Positions 22,263 through 30,467 of a stretch of DNA of 32,389 bases are shown here, one piece after another. The translations under genes were made by a program, and so were the position numbers. The notes under the pieces were generated by a model. It was not told where the DNA came from, did not search any database, and was given only the letters and a program-made list of their open reading frames with translations. Numbering within the stretch: the first letter of the stretch is position 1; each line of letters begins with the position of its first letter. Origin of the DNA: Bacteroides sp. CAG:530 (GTDB lineage: Bacteria; Bacteroidota; Bacteroidia; Bacteroidales; Bacteroidaceae); the NCBI GenBank assembly GCA_000434735.1, contig FR881203.1, positions 1-32,389 of the forward strand, given 5' to 3'.

Positions 22263-24194
22263 GTGAACTACGTAGTATATATTATTTTATTTACTTGGGT
22301 CTTTGTTGCGTCGGCTCAAGCCAGGCAGAAGGATGAATACTGGGATTATCCGCGGGGTACTTATGAAGAAAGACGGACACAGTTTTTGGAATATTATTCG
22401 GAGAATGGAGGAGATGGTCATCCGCTTTATGAGGTGTTTCGTCAGGCTGCTCGCGCAGCTGCCGGACGACCCTTGGAAATGGACCGGATGCAAAAAGTCT
22501 TTTCTATCATTCGTTCTAATCATGACTGCAATGATTTTACCCTGAATTGTTTGCTTCGCATGGTATATCTGGATAAGAAAGAGCCTTTCTTTCCCGAAGA
22601 AATCAAAGATGATATTGAAACTTGCATCTTGGATTTTAAATATTGGTGGGACGATGGCCGGCGTGATACTACCTACCGCTGTTATCATACAGAGAACCAT
22701 CAGGCTTTGTATCACACAGCCGAATTGTTGGCTGGGCAACTTTATAAAAAGACCCGGTTCACAAACGGTATGAATGGGCGGCAACACATGGCTCATGCCA
22801 AAGAAAGGTTGATGAAGTGGCTGGAATATCGTTTCCGCTTCGGATTCAGCGAATGGATGTCTACCTATTATGAGGTAGAGGTATTATTATTGGCCAATCT
22901 ATATGACTTTGCTGAAGACAAAGATATTCGTACCAAAGCGGGAATGGTGCTTGATTTGCTGATGTTCGATGTGGCGTTGAATAATTATAAAGGATTTCTC
23001 GGATCTTCGAGCGGACGGAATTATGCTCATTCTATTATTCAGGGAACACACTACACGGCTCCTCTGACTAAGTTGGTATTTGGAGTGGGAAGTTATGATC
23101 GGGATGAAGTCATGGCACCGGTAGCCTTGTCTACCAGTTCATACCGTTGCCCGGAGATTATTCAGGAAATAGCAGTAGATTATCAGACTCCTCTTTTGAA
23201 TCGTCAGCGTGTCAGCATTAATGTGGAAGACGCTCCTTTGTACGGCCTTTCTTACGAAAAAGAGTTGGATTGTCATCTTTTCTGGGGAATGCAGGAGTTT
23301 ATTCACCCCATGGCCATCCGCATGTCAAAACAGATTTCTGAAAAATACGATGTCTGGCCCTATCGTAATTACGATGCAATTATGGAAAAGTATGAACGTC
23401 AGTTGGCGGAACACGGGCGGCTGGTGAATATGCATCTGGATCGGTTTGCCCTGTCGGAGGCCAATATTGAGACATTCCGAACCCCCGATTACATGCTGAG
23501 CTGTGCTCTGGATTACCGGAAAGGAGCTCCGGGCTATCAGCAGCATATCTGGCAAGCTACGTTGGATCGTTACGCGTTGGTATATACCAACCATCCTGGA
23601 GGAAAGAATCTTCGTTTTTCACCTAATTATTGGTCTGGCAATGAGATTCTTCCTCGTGCAGCCCAAACCAAGCAAGTGGTAATTTGTATTTATAATACGC
23701 CCCAAAATCAGAAAAATGATTATACTCATGCCTATTTCCCGGTGAAGCATTTTGATGAAGTTCATTTAGCCGGTTCTTGGGTTTTCGGTCGGAAGGCTGA
23801 CGGGTATATAGCCTTGTATTCTCATCGTATTGCGGAACTGAAATCAGATAATCGGGGTGAAGTCTGTGATCTTTTAGCCAAAGGCAGGCAGAATATTTGG
23901 ATTTGTGAAATGGGTTCCCGGACACAATGGGGCAGCTTTTCCAGGTTTATCGACGCAGTGTCAGCTGCTTCTGTACAAGTCGATGGATTGAATGTCAAGT
24001 ATACTTCTCCTTCTGAAGGAGAGATAGCTTTTGGCTGGGAGCATCCTCTCTTGGTAAAAGGACAGCAGCTTCCGTTGAGATGGAAGTATCGGTACTACAA
24101 TCCTTACTGCAAGGCTCTTTTTGATACAACTGTGATTGAAATAGAAAAAGACGGTAAGAAAATTACTTTGGATTTTAACAAAAATAATAGATGA
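22263..24194 (+). CDS. Secreted protein of unknown family, possible polysaccharide lyase
   Basis: A 643-residue protein beginning at a GTG, with signal peptide MNYVVYIILFTWVFVASAQA. I do not recognise the family. Residues 30-410 look mostly helical, with paired helices suggesting an alpha/alpha toroid. They contain polar clusters YHTENHQALYHTAE (141-154), FSEWMSTYYEVEVLL (195-209) and SSGRNYAHSIIQGTHY (249-264). Residues 425-635 look beta-rich (VFGRKADGYIALYSHR, EGEIAFGWEHPL). A toroid plus beta-sandwich with conserved Asn, His, Tyr and Arg is the plan of PL8/PL12/PL15/PL17/PL21-like lyases. The adjacent GH105 gene implies a lyase product. The assignment is inference; a new glycoside hydrolase or heparinase II/III-like protein is also possible. 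Confidence 0.7.
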   Translation: MNYVVYIILFTWVFVASAQARQKDEYWDYPRGTYEERRTQFLEYYSENGGDGHPLYEVFRQAARAAAGRPLEMDRMQKVFSIIRSNHDCNDFTLNCLLRMVYLDKKEPFFPEEIKDDIETCILDFKYWWDDGRRDTTYRCYHTENHQALYHTAELLAGQLYKKTRFTNGMNGRQHMAHAKERLMKWLEYRFRFGFSEWMSTYYEVEVLLLANLYDFAEDKDIRTKAGMVLDLLMFDVALNNYKGFLGSSSGRNYAHSIIQGTHYTAPLTKLVFGVGSYDRDEVMAPVALSTSSYRCPEIIQEIAVDYQTPLLNRQRVSINVEDAPLYGLSYEKELDCHLFWGMQEFIHPMAIRMSKQISEKYDVWPYRNYDAIMEKYERQLAEHGRLVNMHLDRFALSEANIETFRTPDYMLSCALDYRKGAPGYQQHIWQATLDRYALVYTNHPGGKNLRFSPNYWSGNEILPRAAQTKQVVICIYNTPQNQKNDYTHAYFPVKHFDEVHLAGSWVFGRKADGYIALYSHRIAELKSDNRGEVCDLLAKGRQNIWICEMGSRTQWGSFSRFIDAVSAASVQVDGLNVKYTSPSEGEIAFGWEHPLLVKGQQLPLRWKYRYYNPYCKALFDTTVIEIEKDGKKITLDFNKNNR

Positions 24195-24212
24195 TGTAAC
24201 AAGCAAGTGGTT

Positions 24213-25364
24213 ATGAAAGGTAAAGCTACACTCCAGTTTCTGTTTCCTGTTTTATTTTGTTTTTTTTTACTGGGGATTTGCGACGTGGTTGGCGTATCTG
24301 TAAGCTATCTACAGCGTGATTTTCAATTGAGTGATTCGATAGCCGGAATTTTTCCGGTTATCGAATTTATTGGTTTTCTTTTTCTGTCGGTACCGTTTTC
24401 TTTTCTGTCGTGGAGAATCGGCTATCGAACCATGGCACTTTGGGGAATGGCTTTACTGTCGCTGGCGTTGCTGCTTCCATGGTTCTGGTATAATTTTTCA
24501 AGTTGCCTCTTGATGTTCTTTCTTTTGGGAGTTGGCTATGTGGCACTTCAGTCGATATTGCCTTTCTGGCTCCTGGGGGTAGTGGCCGGTCATCCTCAGT
24601 CTGCTGTCCTGACCACGGCTCATCTGGTGAAAGGAATGACCGCATGTTGCGTTCCGTTTGTTGCCGTTTTATCCGTAAATTATTTGGGCGGTTGGTATTA
24701 TGTATTTCCCTTATTGGGTATGTTGGCCTTGCTATGCTGTTGTTGTTTATGGCTGCTTCCGGTCCGGCAGGTTGAAATCGCAGCCTGCCCTTCTGCGAAA
24801 GAAGTGTTTGGTTTGCTGACAAACCGTACGGTACTTGCGTTCTTTATTGCAGTTGTCTGTGCCGCAGGGATTGATGTAGGAATGAATGTATGGGTGCCCA
24901 AACTTCTTATGGAGCGTTGTGGTCATTCGATAGAAAATGCAGTTTTAGGTTCCAGTGTATATTTTGCATTCAAGATATTAGGTACATTTGCCAGTACCAT
25001 ATTGCTAGTTTGTTTTTCAGCCGTGAACTATTATCGGATGCATGTTTGCCTGATGTTATTATCTGTACTGGGCTTATTCTTCGTGGAAGGCGAGTATGCT
25101 GTTTTAATGCTTTCCGGTCTGATAGGTTTGGGGTGTTCGTGTCTGTTTGTATTGAGCTGTTCGTTGGCCATGCACACAGATGCGGAACATGCAGGTAGCC
25201 TTTCTGTATTGATGATGGCAGGTATGAGCGGTGGAGCCTGTGTGCCCTTGCTGATGGGATGCCTGACCCATGGCATGGGACAGCCGTTGGCTGCTTTGCT
25301 CATTATCTTGGTTTGTATATTGTATTTGTTGTATTTTTCATTAAAAATAATTCGAAATGTATAG
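24213..25364 (+). CDS. Major facilitator superfamily sugar permease
   Basis: A 383-residue integral inner-membrane protein with about twelve hydrophobic segments. The first helix FLLGICDVVGVSVSYLQRDF and the second-loop piece SWRIGYRTM fit the FucP/GluP-like branch of the major facilitator superfamily, proton-coupled importers of monosaccharides. An in-frame GTG six bases upstream is possible, but the ATG at 24213 is more natural. The stop overlaps the next gene by 8 bases. Placed in the locus it likely brings the released monosaccharide (mannose, galactose or glucuronate) into the cytosol; the substrate is not evident from the sequence. Confidence 0.85.
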   Translation: MKGKATLQFLFPVLFCFFLLGICDVVGVSVSYLQRDFQLSDSIAGIFPVIEFIGFLFLSVPFSFLSWRIGYRTMALWGMALLSLALLLPWFWYNFSSCLLMFFLLGVGYVALQSILPFWLLGVVAGHPQSAVLTTAHLVKGMTACCVPFVAVLSVNYLGGWYYVFPLLGMLALLCCCCLWLLPVRQVEIAACPSAKEVFGLLTNRTVLAFFIAVVCAAGIDVGMNVWVPKLLMERCGHSIENAVLGSSVYFAFKILGTFASTILLVCFSAVNYYRMHVCLMLLSVLGLFFVEGEYAVLMLSGLIGLGCSCLFVLSCSLAMHTDAEHAGSLSVLMMAGMSGGACVPLLMGCLTHGMGQPLAALLIILVCILYLLYFSLKIIRNV

Positions 25365-26049
25365 TAAATTATTTATGTTATTGATGGCTGGTATGCTGAT
25401 GTGTTCCGTCGTGAAAGCGCAAGAAAAAGATTGGGCTAATCTGAAGCGTTATGAGCAGCAAAATGCTGAGTTGAAGCAGCAGACCTCTCGTGAGCGTGTG
25501 GTGTTTATGGGCAATTCCATTACAGAAGGTTGGTCAAACCAGCATCCGGATTTTTTCCGAAATAACGGGTTTGTTGGCAGAGGTATCAGCGGACAGACAT
25601 CCTATCAATTTTTAGTGCGGTTTCGCGAAGATGTCATCAATCTATCGCCCAAGGTAGTGGTTATCAATGCAGGCACCAATGATATAGCCGAGAATACCGG
25701 TGCTTATGTGGAAGCCCGCACTTTGGGCAATATTATTTCGATGGTGGAGCTGGCTCAAGCCAACCACATTCAGGTGATACTGACTTCGGTGTTGCCGGCG
25801 GCAGCTTTCGGCTGGAATCAGTCCGTGAAATATGCACCTCAGAAGATTCAGCAACTCAATGCCGGTATCCGTGCGTATGCCATGCAGCATCAGATTCCTT
25901 TTGTGGACTATTACGCAGCCATGGTAGCCCATGATGGGAAGGCCTTGAAATCTGAGTACACGCAAGATGGCGTTCATCCGGTTTCGGCAGGTTATGATGT
26001 GATGGAGCAGCAGATACTTCCTGTGATTCATCAATTACTGCATCAGTAA
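25357..26049 (+). CDS. SGNH/GDSL-family esterase, probably a carbohydrate deacetylase
   Basis: A 230-residue exported protein (signal peptide MYSKLFMLLMAGMLMCSVVKA). All SGNH blocks are present: block I FMGNSITEGW with nucleophile S54, block II GRGISGQTS with G79, block III GTNDI with N108, and block V DGVHP with D204 and H207. These serine esterases commonly remove acetyl groups from polysaccharides. In this operon the likely task is to deacetylate oligosaccharides so that the glycosidases can work. It is the last gene of the eight-gene operon, translationally coupled to the permease and only 14 bases from the end of the convergent HTCS gene. Confidence 0.9.
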   Translation: MYSKLFMLLMAGMLMCSVVKAQEKDWANLKRYEQQNAELKQQTSRERVVFMGNSITEGWSNQHPDFFRNNGFVGRGISGQTSYQFLVRFREDVINLSPKVVVINAGTNDIAENTGAYVEARTLGNIISMVELAQANHIQVILTSVLPAAAFGWNQSVKYAPQKIQQLNAGIRAYAMQHQIPFVDYYAAMVAHDGKALKSEYTQDGVHPVSAGYDVMEQQILPVIHQLLHQ

Positions 26050-26063
26050 TAGATTCAGTTTGT

Positions 26064-29000
26064 TTAGTCTGTCAGCGATTCATCTTTCAGTTTGTGTTGC
26101 TGGCGGAATTCTTTCGGTGTCATTTGGAATCGCTTGTCAAATTCCTTATAGAAGTGAGAGCGATTTCCAAATCCGCACTGATAGATGATTTCCTGTACTG
26201 TCAGTGTAGTTGTCTTCAATAATTTGGCAGCTAGATTTATCCGGCATTCCTTGATGAGGTCTTTTGGCGGAAGCTGTTCCATCTCTTTGAATTTCCGGTA
26301 GAGGCTTCGGATGCTCATTTGCAGATGCTCCGCTAAATCTTCCGGTTTCAGTTCTGTATTTTCCAGATTGTTATTGATGAATTCTGTGACCGACTGCATG
26401 AATTCTTTATCTTCTTTCTTCATAAGCTGGCCGTTGGAGAATTCGTATGCACAGGCCGATGAATTATAGTATTCTTTGATTTTACTGTAATTTTCAATCA
26501 ACCGTTCTACGTTGGCTCTCAAATAGTTAAGATTGAATGGTTTGCCGATGTAGGCATCTGCTCCCGATTCTAGCCCTTTGATTTTCTCTTCATTGGTATT
26601 TTTGGCTGAGAGAATAATCAGCGGAATGTGCATGGTATGTTTGTTTTGTTTGATTTGTCTGGTCAGCTCAATGCCGTCTGTACCAGGCATCATAATATCG
26701 CTGATAATAAGATCGGGATAGGTTGTTTTCAGTAGGTTCAGTCCTTCTTCTGCATTTAGGGCAGTGACGGTCTGATAGTCCGATAAACTTTCCTGAAGTA
26801 AGTCCAGAATTTCCTGATTATCATCTATGATAAGGATTTGTCCTTTGACCTGTTCGGTTCTGTCCGGTTGGGGCGTGGCGATATGCAAGGCTATATCTGT
26901 GAGCGGATCTGCTTCAGGGGAGGGGGTGTCTGGATTACCTGTTTTCTCTTCTTCTGTACTTTCCTGTGCAGGCAGTTCCGGAAAGGTGACCATAAACTCG
27001 GCGTAGCGGTTTACTTCGCTTTTTATTTCAATCTGTCCTTCCAGTAATTCTACCATGCTGTGACAGATGGCCATGCCCAAGCCATTTCGCGAGGAAAGTC
27101 CTTTCACTGCATTCTCCTCCACATTGTCCAGAATGCTGTAGCGGTTAAAGATAGACGCTCGGTCTTCTTCCTTGATACCTTTTCCAGTGTTATAAACAGA
27201 AAGATAGAGGTGATTCTTTACAATTTTCAGCGTGATGCGTACAGTTCCTCCATTTGGCGTATATTTAAATGCATTCGATATCAAGTTATTGATGATTTTA
27301 GTCAGGCAGCCGGTGTCTGAGTTCCATACCAGATTCGGTTCAATGAGATTTTCCAGCTCTACTTTATTCTGTTCTGCCAGTTCTGTGAAAGAGTCCAGAA
27401 TGTCGCAGCATATTTTGCTGACAGGCACCGGCTGTATTTTTCGTGTTTTATGGCCGGTTTCTATTCTCCTGAAGTCAATAACTTCCTGAATCAGTGCGTT
27501 AAGACGTTCTGCATTTTGTTTGATTAGAAGGATATATTTTCGGATAAATGAGTCTGCATGATCATAGTTCAGAATATGTTCGCAAGGACCGTATATCAGG
27601 GTGAGTGGGGTGCAGAATTCATGGGTAATGTTCGTAAAGAAGCGTAGTTTTTCTTCATACACTTCTTCTTTATGAGCCTGTTCCAGCGCCAGTACCATTT
27701 GTTTTTGTTTACGCTGTTGCCTAATTACGTATAGGCGGATCTGCATGATGATAAAGGTGAAGAATAACACCTGATATGCCATCATGGCAGTATTTGACAG
27801 GTACCAGGGTGCCTGTATATGAATGTTCATGGAGTAGATTTCACTTTCTTCGCCACTGGTTCTATCCTTGTATTTCACATACAGCGTGTAGTCACCAGGT
27901 GACATTTGGGTAAAGGAAACCGAGTTAGACAGTCCGTTGTCAATCCATTCATTGCCTTTCGGATCAATTTTATATAAATAGGAGTAATTATTGGAATTGA
28001 TATAATCCATAGCTATGAATGCAATGGTGAAGTAATTCTGATTATGATTCAGGACTATTTTTGATTCATGATTGGTGTGTTGGATGAAGTCGTATAAGTT
28101 TTGTTCTTTCCCGAGTATGTTCAGCCGCGTGAATCGCATGGGCGGGCGATAGTGGCTGGCTGCGCGATAAGTAGGGTTTTCGCGGATTACCGCCAGTCCG
28201 TTTATGCCTCCGAAGAGGAGGGCTTCCTTGGTTTTCAGCGCGGCTCCATCGCAAAATTCTACAATGTTCATCCCATTCATCCGGTTATAATTCTGTATTT
28301 CATGGTGTTCCGTATGAAAGCGTTCCAATCCGCCGTTTGTACCCATCCAAATGTTGCCGCTATTATCTTTCAGCATGGTGTGGATGGTACTGTTCTGTAG
28401 TCCGTTCTCTTTATTGAAGCACAATTCTTTTCCTTCACTTTGTTTGATGAGGCCATAGCTGGTGCCTAGCCACAAGGTATGATTGTCTTTGAGGATGGCA
28501 AAGACATCATTGGCTGTTTTTTTCTTATAGTTGTTTATTAGTGGCACAGGTTTTAGGGTTCCGTCTTTCAGCTGGAAGGTTCCGTATCCTCGGTTTCCAA
28601 AATACAGCTCTCCTTGTTCATCCGCATACATGGTGAAAAAGTAGTTGGACGAAAAGTTTCCATGATCTATTGTGTATCTCTGCATATGAGTAAGTTTCGG
28701 GTCGGTGGGAGTGCCTGTTATTGTAGCCCGGATGATGCCTGTTCCCACGGTAGAAATCCAGAGGATGGAATCGTGTTCCTCATAGATGCCATGCACATAT
28801 TTGATAGGTTCTTCGCAGACGATGCGTTTTATCCGTTTTTCTCTGTAGGAATAGTAATTAATGCCCTCATCATTGCCAATCCAAAAGAGCGGACGAGAAC
28901 TCGGAGCAAAAGCATATACAGAGTTGTCCCATAGTAAACTGTTGGTGCTGGTGATGAGCTCTTTGGGACAATTTTGGAGATGACTGCCGACCTTGAAATT

Positions 29001-30092
29001 CTTTATTTTTAGGATACCCTCTCCTTTTGTTCCTAGCCACAAAGACTGTTCCTGGTCTAAAAAGATGGATCGGATAGGCTTAGCGATATGAAATTGCAGG
29101 TCGCTATATGTGATGGATTGGATGGAGTACTGTCCGTTGGAGTATAGGTAGGTACCTTGCCCGTCGGTTCCTATCCACACGATATCTTGATTACGGTCTT
29201 TCAATAACTGGAAAATACCAGATTTGATGCCGAGATCTTCTGCTGCATACCCTTCCTTTTGGCGGGTTAGTTTGATTACTCCGCTGGTTTTGAATGAAAT
29301 AAAGAATGATTCTTTATCTTTTATCAAATCCGATATGATGCCTCTTGTAGCCGCTGTGTGCGTCAAGTCAGTCACTAATTTCTTGGAATTATGTTCTATC
29401 TGGTACTCGTAAAGCCTGTTCTGACTATCAATCAGGTAGGCAACATCCTCATCTGTGAAGCAATATTGCAGTGGTATGGAATCTATTTTCTCGGAATGAT
29501 TTATGGCATAGGTGTCTTGGATGGTTGTCAATCCGTATTTTAAGATGCCTTGTTTTGTAAAAAGCCAGATTGTGTCAGTACCCACGTGAATATCTACAAT
29601 ATCCTCTCTTTTTACTTCAGGGATGTGGAGTCTATGAAAATTATCAGACGTTGCAGTGATATAATGGAGTGAGTTATTTTCGGACAATACAAACACTTCG
29701 TTTTTGGGATTTTTTCTCAGCAGATATCCTCCCTGGAATTGGGGATAGCTTTTAATTTTTTTTTTATACTTATCCAGTTTATCCAGTCCATAGTTAGTCT
29801 GGACCCATAAAGTTCCGTTTTCGGTTTCCAGTATGTTTTCTATAATGTTTCCGGATAGGCTTTTCCCTTCTGCAAAAATGAGGGGATGGAATTCTAGTCC
29901 ATCGTATAGGTTGAGTCCGTCGCAGGTTCCTAACCAGAGAAAACCATCATGATCTTGGTATAAAGAAAGTACGGCACTGTTCGACAGTCCGTCTATGTTG
30001 GAAATCTGACGTAGATTATACCCGCAGGCATCATGGGTAAAAGCTAAAAAAAATAAAAAGGTCAGGAATGTTAGTATATTTTTATAGTGCAT
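26064..30092 (-). CDS. Hybrid two-component system regulator (HTCS)
   Basis: A protein of about 1342 residues combining sensor, kinase and regulator. A signal peptide (MHYKNILTFLTFLFFLAF) leads to a periplasmic two-propeller sensor (about 30-650, repeats like DGFLWLGTCDGL, NIWMGTNGGL), a Y_Y_Y domain (660-760) and one membrane helix (770-790). The kinase core has H824 in NITHEFCTPLTL, the N box NNLISNAFKY and the G box RNGLGMA. The receiver carries D1132 in ISDIMMPG. The C-terminal AraC helix-turn-helix (1250-1335) ends CGFGNRSHFYKEF. HTCS proteins sense an oligosaccharide in the periplasm and activate the adjacent utilization genes. The ATG at 30092 is preferred to one at 30134, since a -7 box at 30116-30123 lies between. 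Confidence 0.93.
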   Translation of the reverse strand: MHYKNILTFLTFLFFLAFTHDACGYNLRQISNIDGLSNSAVLSLYQDHDGFLWLGTCDGLNLYDGLEFHPLIFAEGKSLSGNIIENILETENGTLWVQTNYGLDKLDKYKKKIKSYPQFQGGYLLRKNPKNEVFVLSENNSLHYITATSDNFHRLHIPEVKREDIVDIHVGTDTIWLFTKQGILKYGLTTIQDTYAINHSEKIDSIPLQYCFTDEDVAYLIDSQNRLYEYQIEHNSKKLVTDLTHTAATRGIISDLIKDKESFFISFKTSGVIKLTRQKEGYAAEDLGIKSGIFQLLKDRNQDIVWIGTDGQGTYLYSNGQYSIQSITYSDLQFHIAKPIRSIFLDQEQSLWLGTKGEGILKIKNFKVGSHLQNCPKELITSTNSLLWDNSVYAFAPSSRPLFWIGNDEGINYYSYREKRIKRIVCEEPIKYVHGIYEEHDSILWISTVGTGIIRATITGTPTDPKLTHMQRYTIDHGNFSSNYFFTMYADEQGELYFGNRGYGTFQLKDGTLKPVPLINNYKKKTANDVFAILKDNHTLWLGTSYGLIKQSEGKELCFNKENGLQNSTIHTMLKDNSGNIWMGTNGGLERFHTEHHEIQNYNRMNGMNIVEFCDGAALKTKEALLFGGINGLAVIRENPTYRAASHYRPPMRFTRLNILGKEQNLYDFIQHTNHESKIVLNHNQNYFTIAFIAMDYINSNNYSYLYKIDPKGNEWIDNGLSNSVSFTQMSPGDYTLYVKYKDRTSGEESEIYSMNIHIQAPWYLSNTAMMAYQVLFFTFIIMQIRLYVIRQQRKQKQMVLALEQAHKEEVYEEKLRFFTNITHEFCTPLTLIYGPCEHILNYDHADSFIRKYILLIKQNAERLNALIQEVIDFRRIETGHKTRKIQPVPVSKICCDILDSFTELAEQNKVELENLIEPNLVWNSDTGCLTKIINNLISNAFKYTPNGGTVRITLKIVKNHLYLSVYNTGKGIKEEDRASIFNRYSILDNVEENAVKGLSSRNGLGMAICHSMVELLEGQIEIKSEVNRYAEFMVTFPELPAQESTEEEKTGNPDTPSPEADPLTDIALHIATPQPDRTEQVKGQILIIDDNQEILDLLQESLSDYQTVTALNAEEGLNLLKTTYPDLIISDIMMPGTDGIELTRQIKQNKHTMHIPLIILSAKNTNEEKIKGLESGADAYIGKPFNLNYLRANVERLIENYSKIKEYYNSSACAYEFSNGQLMKKEDKEFMQSVTEFINNNLENTELKPEDLAEHLQMSIRSLYRKFKEMEQLPPKDLIKECRINLAAKLLKTTTLTVQEIIYQCGFGNRSHFYKEFDKRFQMTPKEFRQQHKLKDESLTD

Positions 30093-30115
30093 AGCTTTAT
30101 GGCTTTTCTTACGTG

Positions 30116-30123
30116 CAAATATA
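30116..30123 (-). promoter_or_regulatory. Promoter -7 box of the HTCS gene
   Basis: On the minus strand TATATTTG fits TAnnTTTG and would give a short leader before the ATG at 30092. A second match, TATTTTTG (30302-30309), is further upstream. Confidence 0.4.
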
Positions 30124-30467
30124 CTAAATCTCATAAAATAATATTCCTATATATTCGAAGTTTTTTAATTTGGCATAAAATAGCATAAATCCCGTTGTTT
30201 CCATTTGTGACAAATGTGTACACACCGTCAGTATAAGGCCTATGCGGATAGTTTTGGCATTCTTGCCGACTGTTTTTGGGGATTTGAATTCTAATTTTGC
30301 TCAAAAATAAAAACGAAAGAATACAGACCTTAAAAATGATAGTTATGTTCATACTCAATGATTCCTCTTAATGAAGATGCAAGCGGTGGTTGATTTAAGA
30401 AAATCAATCAAATTAGGAGCCGCATAATCTGTTATCATGATTTTTTAATTTCAAAATAATATATCAA
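30124..30467. promoter_or_regulatory. Divergent control region between the HTCS and susC-like genes
   Basis: The gap holds a perfect 15-base palindrome CATTTGTGACAAATG (30202-30216), an overlapping palindrome TGTGTACACA (30215-30224), and a direct repeat GCATAAA (30173-30179 and 30183-30189) ten bases apart, any of which may be a regulator site. A plus-strand -7 box TAATTTTG (30292-30299) would start a susC leader of about 160 bases. That leader contains a hairpin GGTTGATTT / AAATCAATC (30388-30409). No -33 box at standard distance was seen, consistent with activator dependence. Confidence 0.45.

Noticed and set aside
24207..24212. GTG start for the permease
   Set aside because: The ATG six bases downstream gives an ordinary start; the extra two residues add nothing.
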